The notes under the pieces are model-generated. The model did no database searches, was not told where the DNA came from, and was given only the letters and a program-made list of their open reading frames with translations. The position numbers were made by a program, and so were the translations under genes. Below, piece by piece: positions 1 through 7,805 of a stretch of DNA of 64,000 bases (its first letter is position 1; every line of letters begins with the position of its first letter). The stretch is from contig NZ_JQLW01000008.1 of the NCBI RefSeq assembly GCF_000744415.1, forward strand, positions 186,001 to 250,000, in the 5' to 3' direction. Source of the DNA: Ghiorsea bivora. Its GTDB lineage: Bacteria; Pseudomonadota; Zetaproteobacteria; Mariprofundales; Mariprofundaceae.

Positions 1-595
1 AATATTCAGTGGTGCTTAGTCTATAGCGGTCAAACAAAAAGTGTTTCAACTCATGCATAGACGCTTCCGTATCAGGCAACCAATCACGCAAACATGCGCC
101 CCACGCAAAGTTATTACCATAGTTCGCCCAAATAGGCGGGATATACCTATCTTGACCAATACCCACGGTGTATGCACCAAGGCTGTCACATGCAATAATA
201 TCAATATCACTCACACATAAAAAGCCATTGTCCATCATATCTTCACACAAGCGTTTTACAGACCGCTCCAAGTCCACCCAATCAAGGTTCAAACCTTCTT
301 CGGGGATGCGTACCGTATCAGGTGGCATAAGAATTTGGCGCAGTTGCGCAGGACGCTTAAATAAATCTAGCATTTCGTAAAAATCTTCTGCGTTACCTAC
401 ATTCACACTCTGTTGAGCATGGTTACGAAACTTGTGCAGACTATCAATTTCCATTTGCCGTTCTTCTGCATTTTTCGCACCTTTAATATCACGGTCATAC
501 ATACGAATAGTATCGTGATAATTCAACCTGCGCTCATTAATATAAAATAACATGCAAAAAGCCAACGTATAACCATTGAGTAGACCAGCCCATAA
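1..595 (-). pseudogene. Broken open frame running off the left edge, unrecognised
   Basis: A minus-strand frame stays open from a TAA at 596-598 to the left edge. The first ATG is at 551-553. It begins with a hydrophobic stretch (LWAGLLNGYTLAFC, codons from 595) and continues with a plausible soluble protein that includes the string NLDWVDLERSVKRLCEDM and several Trp-rich segments. I do not recognise the family. No ribosome-binding site precedes the ATG. The frame starts inside one arm of an inverted repeat, and another broken frame lies just upstream on the same strand. It is probably the 3' part of a disrupted gene, but a short intact gene starting at 553 cannot be excluded. Confidence 0.5.
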
Positions 596-776
596 TTATT
601 CAAAAAGCCACCTTGGTATTATTCATGTTGAAAGGTTATGAAGTCAAACGTCTTCACCATCAGGTTGAGTGGTTTACTGGGTACAGGACTGGAGGACACA
701 GGAAAGATGTGCATTGCTATACCCTATTCCGTGTAAAAAAATACTGGGTGGTTTTTTTGAATAATTATGGGCTGGT
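584..776. repeat. Long imperfect inverted repeat, arms 584-612 and 747-776
   Basis: The arms are 29 and 30 nt, and read against each other they differ by one substitution and one extra T. About 134 nt lie between them. Weaker similarity continues outward: both arms, read towards the outside, encode LWAG followed by a hydrophobic stretch, with the same TAA just before it. This looks like an inverted duplication of part of the neighbouring broken gene rather than a transposon end. The spacer holds no convincing gene. Confidence 0.7.
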
Positions 777-1267
777 TTTTTATGCCAATGGGATGGCTTT
801 TTGATGGTAATCTATAATTAAAGCCAAGGCAATAATTAAGGTGCAATACAGCGAACGTATGCACTTCGGGCAAGAACTCATGGGTCATGCCGATACTATG
901 CACATCCATCACAATATCTTTCCATTGCGGCAATCGACCATCAAGGCTGTATTTACCCCAATTCCGATTATCTTTTAACCGCAACCCACGCAATAGAATG
1001 AGATACCCCCCCAAGACGGCGACCTTTACCCTCAAATTGCTGTCGTAATTTTGCAATACCAAGATACGGGTCAACCACCTTATCCTGTAATGTACCAGGT
1101 GAAAATGCCGAGATAGATTCAGGCACACCTTGAGGCAATGGCACATTGATAGGCGCTAATTGTGGTGTGTAATCATGGTTAAAAGTAGAAAACTTAGCAG
1201 CTCACGCACCGTGAATATCAAAGTGATACCATTCTGCATCATCCCGTGCTTCTCTTTGCTGTGTCAT
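724..1267 (-). pseudogene. Degenerate gene with in-frame stop and homopolymer frameshift
   Basis: A good ribosome-binding site (GGAGGTGATG) precedes an ATG at 1265-1267, giving MTQQREARDDAEWYHFDIHGA and then a TGA at 1202-1204. The same frame continues as a sensible protein (PLPQGVPESISAFSPGTLQ and onward) until a run of seven C at 1006-1012. There it must shift frame to continue as RLGGYLILLRG and NRNWGKYSLDGRLPQWKDIV. The final open segment ends at 724, beside the inverted repeat. One nonsense codon plus one homopolymer frameshift indicates a dead gene. I do not recognise the family. With the segment at 1-595 it may once have been one longer gene. Confidence 0.6.
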
Positions 1268-1363
1268 ATCATCACCTCCTTACCTTTCCCCAAAGGTCGG
1301 CAGAGCCATTTATGCATAAGTTGTTGTATCATAAAGGTAAAATAATTGATTGTTTATTGGTTT

Positions 1364-1981
1364 CTAAACTTCCCACTCACCAAGACCTTGACGTAAAACT
1401 TGTGGGCTGTCATCACATAAGTCGATAATCGTGGTGGGGGTCATGTCACCCCAACCTGCATCGAGTAGTACGGCATTCAGGTGTTTGATGCGGGGTTCGA
1501 TAGCATCAGGGTCGGTGGCGATGAAATCTTCATCGGGGAATTGCATGGATGTAGCCAATAGTGGTTCGCCAAGTTCTTCTAAAAGCATGGAACACACGGC
1601 ATGGTCGGGCATACGAATGCCGACATCTTTGCGTTTGCCAAAAATGCGTTTGGGAAGCTTGGAGTTGGCGGGTAAAATGAAGGTGTACGGCCCTGGTAAA
1701 TGATGTTTTAGGATTCGATGCGAAGGATTGTCTATGCTTACAAACTGGGAAGCTTGTTTTAAATCTTTGCATACCAATGACCATAAATGATGTTCATCCA
1801 AACCGCGAAGCTGGCGAATGTTTTCTTGGGCTTTGAGTGCGGTGGGTAGTACCATGATGGCATAGGTGGTTTCCGTGGGCACGACGGCAAAACAGCCATC
1901 GTTGAGCAGCTTGGCGGCATGTTTGATTTGTCTGATTTGGGGGCGTTCTGGGTGCAAACGCATGTGTTCAAAGATATGCAT
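1364..1981 (-). CDS. yciO: YciO/YrdC/Sua5-family protein
   Basis: A 205-aa YrdC-fold protein. The family includes the threonylcarbamoyl-AMP synthases TsaC/Sua5, which act in tRNA t6A formation, and the less characterised YciO branch. The motif VPTETTYAI (about residues 34-42, the usual PTETVYGL position), the IRQLRG segment and the LPGPYTFILPA block are all visible. Length and N-terminus resemble YciO more than TsaC, because there is no long C-terminal Sua5 domain and the TsaC-type KxR context is altered. The gene begins 4 nt after the stop of the AsmA-like gene upstream, so the two are probably co-transcribed. Whether it makes t6A here is uncertain. Confidence 0.8.
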   Translation of the reverse strand: MHIFEHMRLHPERPQIRQIKHAAKLLNDGCFAVVPTETTYAIMVLPTALKAQENIRQLRGLDEHHLWSLVCKDLKQASQFVSIDNPSHRILKHHLPGPYTFILPANSKLPKRIFGKRKDVGIRMPDHAVCSMLLEELGEPLLATSMQFPDEDFIATDPDAIEPRIKHLNAVLLDAGWGDMTPTTIIDLCDDSPQVLRQGLGEWEV

Positions 1982-1984
1982 GTT

Positions 1985-4372
1985 TTAAAAACCAAAACCT
2001 TTGAACATATTTTTCAATTTTTCTTCAGCTTTTTTCTTGGCATCAGCTTGTAAACGTGCTTTTTCAGCTGCAATTTTTGCATCGGCTTTTCGTTTGGCTT
2101 CTGCCTTGGCTTTGGCGATTTCTTCATCGCGGGTTTTGATAAAACCTTGGTCGAGCACTTTGCCGCCTACACCACCAATGGGTTTGCCTGCGGCATTGTT
2201 GATTGCTGCTGCGCTATTGAGCAAGGCATCTTTGTCGAACTCTACGGACACCTGAATATTATCGATTGGTCCTGAAATATGCAGTGGGACTTCGATACCA
2301 CGGTCAGCTCGGCTGCCACCTTGCCCAGCCAGAGACTCAATTAAACGAGGGCGCACATGGTAGTCCAGTTTGAGTGGGTCAAGGTATAACTTACCTTTAC
2401 CTGTAAGGCGGAATAAGGGGGATGCCATATAGAGGTCGTTGTTGGTGAGTACCCCTTTATGAATGCGGAAACTGCCTTGCATTTGGGCAAAATCTGTGGT
2501 GTTTTGTGATGGTGTATCTTGTTTTTTAAACTTGCGTACTTCTTTGGCAATATCCACACCTTCAAATTGACCATCTTCAAATACAAAATGACCATTGCCG
2601 TTTAAATTTTTGCTGATGTTTGCAGGAAGTAAACCTTTGCCTGATAGACTGGTGTTTAAGGTGGCAGTGCCCGAAAGTTTATCAAAATCGGCAACGGCTT
2701 TGAGAATAGGTTGCACGGATACACCATTCAACTTCATCGATTCTTTCCATGTCGCAGGGTAAGTATTGGTATATAAAGTGAAGTTTTCAGACACTCTGCC
2801 ACCTGCAACTTCAAACTTGAGTGGATTTAAACGTACCACACCTTTTTCAGTGCTTAAGGTAAGCCTAAGATTATCAAGTTGGAGGTTGATAACATCGATA
2901 CGTTTGGCACTCAGCTGTAGTGAGAGATACCATGGTTTTAAGAAGGTTAAGTCTGGCTCTACATCATTTTTCACTGCGCCATTTTGTTCTGCATCATTTT
3001 GTTCCGAACTATTTTGTACTTCGGCGGTTGTTTGCGTATTTTCAGCTTGTTTCGCTTCACTTTGGGGCAACCAAGGGTCTAAATGCAGAGTATTGGTTGT
3101 GATGCGCAGTTGAATATCAGGTGCTTCACCCCATGCGAGATTGCCCGATGCTTGCACATGTTCATCGTTGAGTTGGAGTTGTAGGTCACGAATATCGAGA
3201 ATATCCGCATCCCCTGCAATCAATGCACCCAATTTGATGCTTTCCCACGGTTCGGGGTGGTGCAAGTATAAAGCTTGTAAACTGGGCGAGAAATGATTGA
3301 GCCAGATGCGCTGCAGTTTGGCTGTTTCAATGCGAAGCTCATAACTTGGCGATTGCGTAATATTTTTGATATTACCTGATATATTCGCAACTTGTGTGTC
3401 ATTGATGCTGACATCAAGGTCTTGAATATGCATGGATTTAAGCGCTTTTGCATTCAGTTTCCATGCCATATCAAGCTTGTCTTTGAGTTGCAGCTGCAGC
3501 TTACCACTGCTGGCAATCGCACTGTCTTTATGTTGTTCAAGGGAAATATTAAGGTCTACTTTTGCCGCTTTAAGGTCGCCAAATTGTTCCACTTGTGCAG
3601 CTTCTAAATCGGGCAACCATGCTGAAAATGGGGCAAGTGAGAAACCTTGCGTTTTAAACTGGAGACGAACGGGTAGTTTATTAACAGCCAATGTGTTGAA
3701 GTCGCCAAGGGGGCCAACTTCGGCGTTTACCTCGAAAGGATTTTTATCCAGTTTGGCAGATAACTCAATTTGAATGGGTTTGGTCAGTTGTAAATCTTTA
3801 ATGGTTAATTGAATATCAGAAACCACAAGCTTTCCATTGGCTGTGTCAGACCAAATCACTTGACCATTTTTGAGTTGTAATAAATCTGCATTAAGCGCGA
3901 TAGGGGAGCGCACCACACTGCTTGACTTGGTTTTGTTGGCACGCACTGCGGGTGTTGTGGTGGCTGCTTTGGCATGGGTTGGGGTTGGTTGTAAGTCTTG
4001 CCAGTTGTTGGATGCATCTCCGCGTTGCTCAAGCCAAATCTTGGGTGTGTCTAAGAGAAAGCGTTTGACTTCGATTTGTTTGTTTAACAGTGGTATAAGT
4101 TCGAGTTGGATATCCACTGTATCAATGGTGATCATATGCTGATGTTGAAACCCAGGGGCATTTTCAAGTTGTACATTTTTGAGGGTTAAACCCACCCATG
4201 GGAAAGCAGAAAGTTGGATATGTTCAATCTGCACATTTCTTCCCGTCGCATCATGTACAGCTTTGCTGATTTCGGGTTTATAGTCATTGACATCAATAAA
4301 AAATGGCGCTGCCAATAAAGCCAAAATAATGAAGACAATAAGCCCAAATAATACTTTAAGAACCTTGAACAT
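1985..4372 (-). CDS. AsmA-like inner-membrane-anchored protein
   Basis: A protein of about 795 aa. An N-terminal membrane anchor (KVLKVLFGLIVFIILALL) is followed by the AsmA-type sequence FIDVNDYKPEISKAV, a long periplasmic beta-rich body and an AsmA C-terminal block (about residues 560-740). The tail after residue about 745 is Ala/Lys/Glu-rich and probably helical. AsmA-like proteins belong to the group proposed to bridge inner and outer membranes in phospholipid transport or outer-membrane homeostasis. The start is set at 4372 because AGGGGA lies just upstream. A longer in-frame start at 4450 would lie inside RNase P RNA. A QN/EQN-repeat-like stretch near residues 450-480 is a low-complexity linker. 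Confidence 0.85.
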   Translation of the reverse strand: MFKVLKVLFGLIVFIILALLAAPFFIDVNDYKPEISKAVHDATGRNVQIEHIQLSAFPWVGLTLKNVQLENAPGFQHQHMITIDTVDIQLELIPLLNKQIEVKRFLLDTPKIWLEQRGDASNNWQDLQPTPTHAKAATTTPAVRANKTKSSSVVRSPIALNADLLQLKNGQVIWSDTANGKLVVSDIQLTIKDLQLTKPIQIELSAKLDKNPFEVNAEVGPLGDFNTLAVNKLPVRLQFKTQGFSLAPFSAWLPDLEAAQVEQFGDLKAAKVDLNISLEQHKDSAIASSGKLQLQLKDKLDMAWKLNAKALKSMHIQDLDVSINDTQVANISGNIKNITQSPSYELRIETAKLQRIWLNHFSPSLQALYLHHPEPWESIKLGALIAGDADILDIRDLQLQLNDEHVQASGNLAWGEAPDIQLRITTNTLHLDPWLPQSEAKQAENTQTTAEVQNSSEQNDAEQNGAVKNDVEPDLTFLKPWYLSLQLSAKRIDVINLQLDNLRLTLSTEKGVVRLNPLKFEVAGGRVSENFTLYTNTYPATWKESMKLNGVSVQPILKAVADFDKLSGTATLNTSLSGKGLLPANISKNLNGNGHFVFEDGQFEGVDIAKEVRKFKKQDTPSQNTTDFAQMQGSFRIHKGVLTNNDLYMASPLFRLTGKGKLYLDPLKLDYHVRPRLIESLAGQGGSRADRGIEVPLHISGPIDNIQVSVEFDKDALLNSAAAINNAAGKPIGGVGGKVLDQGFIKTRDEEIAKAKAEAKRKADAKIAAEKARLQADAKKKAEEKLKNMFKGFGF

Positions 4373-4400
4373 ACATTCCCCTGTTAATAAAAAAACATTG

Positions 4401-4773
<373 letters not shown>

Positions 4774-4802
4774 GAGGCAAGTCTAGTGTGTTTTTGTGAC
4801 AA

Positions 4803-4925
4803 TTACGAATGGTCAGATTTATGGGTATCCGTTTTCTTTTTTTTCACAGGTTTAAAGAATACCCAAGCAACAATAGCGGCAAGGATAAAAAACAGCGAAA
4901 GTTCAATAAAGGCAAACCACGACAT
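4803..4925 (-). CDS. 40-aa single-span membrane peptide beside the cbb3 assembly genes
   Basis: The ATG at 4923-4925 directly follows the TAA of the upstream SafE-type gene, so translation is probably coupled. The peptide has one hydrophobic helix (about residues 4-24, starting MSWFAFIELSLFFILAAIVA) and a Lys-rich, then His/Asp-containing tail (KKKKTDTHKSDHS). This fits a one-span inner-membrane peptide with a charged end. No family was recognised. Its place as last gene of the cbb3 assembly run suggests a role with that complex, which is inference only. Confidence 0.7.
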   Translation of the reverse strand: MSWFAFIELSLFFILAAIVAWVFFKPVKKKKTDTHKSDHS

Positions 4926-5756
4926 TTATTCTTTTATACCATCCATATTCATATTTTGCATGTCCATATCATCCATGTTTATACCTTCCATGTTCATTTT
5001 TGGCATGGTATGTGTGTTGGGATGCATCTCATGGTTCATGGGCATAGAATGCCCAGAGTGATTCATGCCTTGCATATTATCCATATCATGCATGCTATGC
5101 ATGAAGGCACTGCCGCGAATCATGGTGAATGCACCCATTAAAATCAGTAGTATTGCAGCAATTTTTAAAACCCAGCCACGCGCTTTGGGTGATGCTGATT
5201 TGAGCACCACAGGTACAAACATCATCGCTGGCACAGTGCCCAATCCAAAAGCCATCATCATGGCAGCCGATAACCCTATACTGCCAGAGGTTAGGCTAAG
5301 TGCTAAACCTGCATAGACCAAACCACAAGGTAATAAACCATTGAATAAACCAACCATGAACCAACTCATGGGCATGCGACTATTTGTCGCAGTATAAATC
5401 CATTTACTTAGCCCAACCACGCGACTCAATTGTGACATTATTTTTACCAATGGGTCAGGCACCGAGCCTGCAAGGGTAAGCCCGAAAAGTATCATCAAAC
5501 TACCTGCAAATAGCGTGAGACCACGTTGCACATCTGCAAACCAAGTCACTTGGGTAATCACCATGCCCATCATGCCAGCCAATAAACCTAAAAATGTGTA
5601 AGTGAGTATTCGACCCAGTTGGTAACTTATAAGCCCAGTCCACCATGTCCTTTTTTGAGACATAGCAAGAGTTGTGACAAGCCCTCCACACATCCCTACA
5701 CAATGTAAGCTGCCTAAAAAACCCACCAAAAATGCTGCGCCTAAAAGTGTTGTCAT
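4926..5756 (-). CDS. SafE/DsbD_2-type membrane protein with Met/His-rich tail
   Basis: A 276-aa polytopic membrane protein of about six spans. It carries the paired Cys motifs typical of the DsbD-like 'cytochrome c biogenesis transmembrane' family often annotated as sulfite exporter TauE/SafE: SLHCVGMCGG (about residues 16-25) and LFNGLLPCGLVY (about 137-148). Such genes often sit in cbb3 oxidase clusters and are thought to serve copper or thiol traffic for oxidase assembly. Unusually, the last 58 or so residues form a soluble tail with 16 Met and 7 His, including MHSMHDMDNM and MNMDGIKE, consistent with Cu(I) or Ag binding. It starts 12 nt after the upstream unknown gene and abuts the 40-aa peptide. 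Confidence 0.85.
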   Translation of the reverse strand: MTTLLGAAFLVGFLGSLHCVGMCGGLVTTLAMSQKRTWWTGLISYQLGRILTYTFLGLLAGMMGMVITQVTWFADVQRGLTLFAGSLMILFGLTLAGSVPDPLVKIMSQLSRVVGLSKWIYTATNSRMPMSWFMVGLFNGLLPCGLVYAGLALSLTSGSIGLSAAMMMAFGLGTVPAMMFVPVVLKSASPKARGWVLKIAAILLILMGAFTMIRGSAFMHSMHDMDNMQGMNHSGHSMPMNHEMHPNTHTMPKMNMEGINMDDMDMQNMNMDGIKE

Positions 5757-5768
5757 GATTTGTTGTTC

Positions 5769-6443
5769 CTATTTCTGTTGATTATTCACCAGTGGCTGTA
5801 GGAGCTCTTGGTCAAACACATCGGGTGACACAAATTGCAAAATATGTGCACCACCAGCTGGCTGAATTAAGTCTAACCCCAGTTGTGGATAAAGAAAATG
5901 TGCGTTGCCCTGCCTATCGCTGAGAATTTTATCAGGTTTGCCAAAATGTTCTTGAAAAGCCTCAAATTTAATTTGTCGCCCTGCAAGTATTGTGATGCTG
6001 CTAATAGTGAGGTGTTGCAAGCTAGGGTATAATTTTTGTCTTATGCCAACCCGAATCACATCATTGGGCATCCATTCGGGTTGATATGCTTCTTTTTTAA
6101 TGTGTTGCAGTAGTTTTTTGTCGGCAAGCAGTGTTATAATAACATTATCACCTTCATCAAAAACATCTGCAAAAAATGCTTCAAGGTGCATGGGTGGCTC
6201 AGGTTGGTTTTTACCTTGGCGGCGGGTGAAAAGGGCAACCTTGGGCGGTGTTTTCAGGGTATTTATAGCATCATTAAGTTGACTTTTATTTAAGCTTAAG
6301 CCCAACACAGTTAAAGTATTAGAACCTGGTTGGATATTCCACCAGGTTGGACGAGGGTTGGGTTCACTGTTTGGAAAAAGAACGTATAATACGGCTGCAA
6401 TAGCTAGACCTGCAATGATGCGATAAACCCACTTGGTTGACAT
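5769..6443 (-). CDS. Membrane-anchored protein of unknown function, copy 2 of a paralogous pair
   Basis: A 224-aa protein with an N-terminal anchor (about residues 7-23) and a soluble domain predicted outside the membrane. It aligns end to end with the protein at 6943-7572. Shared features are the opening LTVLGLSLNKSQ versus LHVMGIVLGEST, an acidic middle (LEAFFADV versus LEAYFPSI), a PNDVIRVGI versus PNGVIRMNL block and a late FGKPD versus FGKPE. I cannot name the family. The ribosome-binding site AAGGA precedes ATG 6443. It heads a run with the SafE-type protein and the 40-aa peptide inside the cbb3 locus, so a role in oxidase assembly is plausible but unproven. Confidence 0.75.
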   Translation of the reverse strand: MSTKWVYRIIAGLAIAAVLYVLFPNSEPNPRPTWWNIQPGSNTLTVLGLSLNKSQLNDAINTLKTPPKVALFTRRQGKNQPEPPMHLEAFFADVFDEGDNVIITLLADKKLLQHIKKEAYQPEWMPNDVIRVGIRQKLYPSLQHLTISSITILAGRQIKFEAFQEHFGKPDKILSDRQGNAHFLYPQLGLDLIQPAGGAHILQFVSPDVFDQELLQPLVNNQQK

Positions 6444-6547
6444 AAATAATCCTTTTGTTTTGGAATGGAATGATTATTGCCGATGTTGATGCATTGACAA
6501 GGAAAAGAGGTATTTTGAGTATAATTTCTAATGCAGCAAGAGAAATC

Positions 6548-6576
6548 TTGGCAGGTGACTTATTATCCTGTATAAT
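6548..6576 (+). promoter_or_regulatory. Sigma70-type promoter of the DUF2892 gene
   Basis: TTGGCA (6548-6553), 17 nt, then a perfect TATAAT (6571-6576). Transcription would begin near 6583, leaving a leader of about 70 nt before the ATG at 6653. Confidence 0.65.
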
Positions 6577-6603
6577 ACGCTCAAAATAAAAATGGATACC
6601 ATA

Positions 6604-6617
6604 GTGATTCTCATCAC
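6604..6617. promoter_or_regulatory. Perfect palindrome resembling a CRP/FNR-family operator
   Basis: GTGAT-TCTC-ATCAC matches the symmetry of the FNR consensus TTGAT-N4-ATCAA with one symmetric change per half-site. It lies about 20-35 nt downstream of the predicted start of transcription, where a bound regulator would normally repress. The site is shared by the divergent gene at 6443. Binding by a specific factor is inference. Confidence 0.4.
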
Positions 6618-6652
6618 TTGAGGGTGTTTTAAATAGAGCGGAGGAGTGAGGA

Positions 6653-6871
6653 ATGAATAGTAATGTTGGAACAGTAGATCGTACTTTACGTGTTGTTTTT
6701 GGTCTTGGTTTTGCCTTGGGTGGTTGGTTCACTGAAGATGGCGGTGCTATGAGCATGATATTTATTATTGTGGGATTGGTATTGGTTGTTACAGGTTTGA
6801 CGAGTCGTTGCCCAATTTATAAAGTGGCAGGTATTGAAACAAATGAAAAACCAGATCCACGTGGTCATTAA
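6653..6871 (+). CDS. DUF2892 (YgaP-like) small membrane protein
   Basis: 72 aa. It begins MNSNVGTVDRTLRVVFGLG, the usual start of DUF2892 proteins (N-x-G-x-x-D-R-x-x-R), followed by two membrane helices (about residues 13-28 and 33-49) and the CP-containing end SRCPIYKVAGI. In YgaP-type proteins this domain is fused to a rhodanese. Here it stands alone, as is common. A strong ribosome-binding site (GGAGGAGTGAGG) precedes the ATG. It is the only plus-strand gene in the minus-strand assembly block and separates the two paralogous unknowns. Function is not established. Confidence 0.85.
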   Translation: MNSNVGTVDRTLRVVFGLGFALGGWFTEDGGAMSMIFIIVGLVLVVTGLTSRCPIYKVAGIETNEKPDPRGH

Positions 6872-6900
6872 TTCTTAATTGAATAAAGTGTTTTGTAAAA

Positions 6901-6924
6901 AGGCGACCTTGGGTCGCCTTTTTT
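6901..6924. terminator. Intrinsic terminator, probably bidirectional
   Basis: Stem AGGCGACC / GGTCGCCT with loop TTG, followed by T5 on the plus strand and preceded by a run of A, so it can also act on the minus strand. It sits between the convergent DUF2892 gene and the end of the ccoG-H-I-S run. Confidence 0.9.
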
Positions 6925-6942
6925 ATGCCTGTTTTAAGGAAG

Positions 6943-7572
6943 TTATGGGTTATTAAACGTTAGTTTATCGTTGTCATCCTGATTGATGGTTGCAACCAAA
7001 CCAATTTTGGGAAACGTATATACTGTGATATTTGGGCTGGTGTTGGTTACCGATTCAGGTTTACCAAATTGTGCCATAATTATTTCTTCTGTAAGTTGTA
7101 CACTTGGAATAAGTGACATTTCAGTAATTATCATGCGTCGCACAGCCAAAATATCTTGACTGGATAAGTTCATGCGAATCACCCCGTTGGGGTATATTCG
7201 TGGGCTAGCGCTACGTTTACGTATAGCTTCTAATGCCGTATCCGTAATTTTTAATGTGAGTAATACTTTACTGTGGTCGGCAATGGATGGGAAATAGGCT
7301 TCAAGCTTACCCGTATATTGCGCTTCTTGCCCTTCTTTTGTTTCTTTAGGGTATAAAAATAAAGCCGCATCAGTACGGCTCCTAAATGCCAGTTCAGCAT
7401 CACGAACAGTGCTTTCACCCAGTACAATTCCCATAACATGCAGATGTTGTTTTTCATCAAAGAAAGTTCGTTGTTTTGTGGACTCTCCAGACTGCTTATA
7501 AACGGAACTGGTAATGTAAAATGTAGCTGAGCCAACAATAAGAATCAGTGCAAGAGATATTTTCCACATCAT
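6943..7572 (-). CDS. Membrane-anchored protein of unknown function, copy 1 of a paralogous pair
   Basis: A 209-aa protein with an N-terminal anchor (about residues 4-22) and a soluble domain outside the membrane. It is homologous along most of its length to the product of 5769-6443 (see FGKPE, LEAYF, PNGVIRMNL). Its ATG directly follows the stop of ccoS, so it is translationally coupled as the last gene of ccoG-H-I-S. It ends 19 nt before a bidirectional terminator. No named family was recognised. Being tied to ccoS and duplicated nearby makes it a good candidate for an uncharacterised cbb3 maturation factor, but this is context only. Confidence 0.78.
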   Translation of the reverse strand: MMWKISLALILIVGSATFYITSSVYKQSGESTKQRTFFDEKQHLHVMGIVLGESTVRDAELAFRSRTDAALFLYPKETKEGQEAQYTGKLEAYFPSIADHSKVLLTLKITDTALEAIRKRSASPRIYPNGVIRMNLSSQDILAVRRMIITEMSLIPSVQLTEEIIMAQFGKPESVTNTSPNITVYTFPKIGLVATINQDDNDKLTFNNP

Positions 7573-7800
7573 TTAATTCGCGCCACCATCTGATTTGTTT
7601 TCTAATTCTTTCTTTTTAAGGTCTGCGTGAGGCACTTTTTTTGCAGATTCAGGAATCATATCTTCATCATCCATAAGTATGCGGAATGCCTCACCTGCCA
7701 TATCATCATATTGGTCAGATTTGACTGACCAACGAAAGACTAGCAAGGCAATGATACTAAAGAGTAGCGCAGCTGGAATCAGCATTAAAATAATATCCAT
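7573..7800 (-). CDS. ccoS: cbb3 oxidase maturation protein CcoS
   Basis: 75 aa: one N-terminal membrane helix (MDIILMLIPAALLFSIIALL), then FRWSVKSDQYDDMAGEAFRI, matching the CcoS pattern of a helix followed by a W-x-V-x-S-x-Q-[FY]-D-D-x-x-x motif. In Rhodobacter and related bacteria CcoS is needed to insert cofactors into the cbb3 oxidase. It lies 5 nt after ccoI and abuts the unknown gene at 7572. The Asp/Glu/Lys-rich tail is longer than in some CcoS proteins. Confidence 0.93.
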   Translation of the reverse strand: MDIILMLIPAALLFSIIALLVFRWSVKSDQYDDMAGEAFRILMDDEDMIPESAKKVPHADLKKKELENKSDGGAN

Positions 7801-7805
7801 ATCAG

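Noticed and set aside
1202-1204. In-frame TGA as selenocysteine
   Set aside because: There is no SECIS-like hairpin just after it that I could see, and the frame is broken again 190 nt later.
2001-4142. Several plus-strand open frames opposite the AsmA-like gene
   Set aside because: They are antisense shadows of a well-supported gene, with no ribosome-binding sites or protein-like composition.
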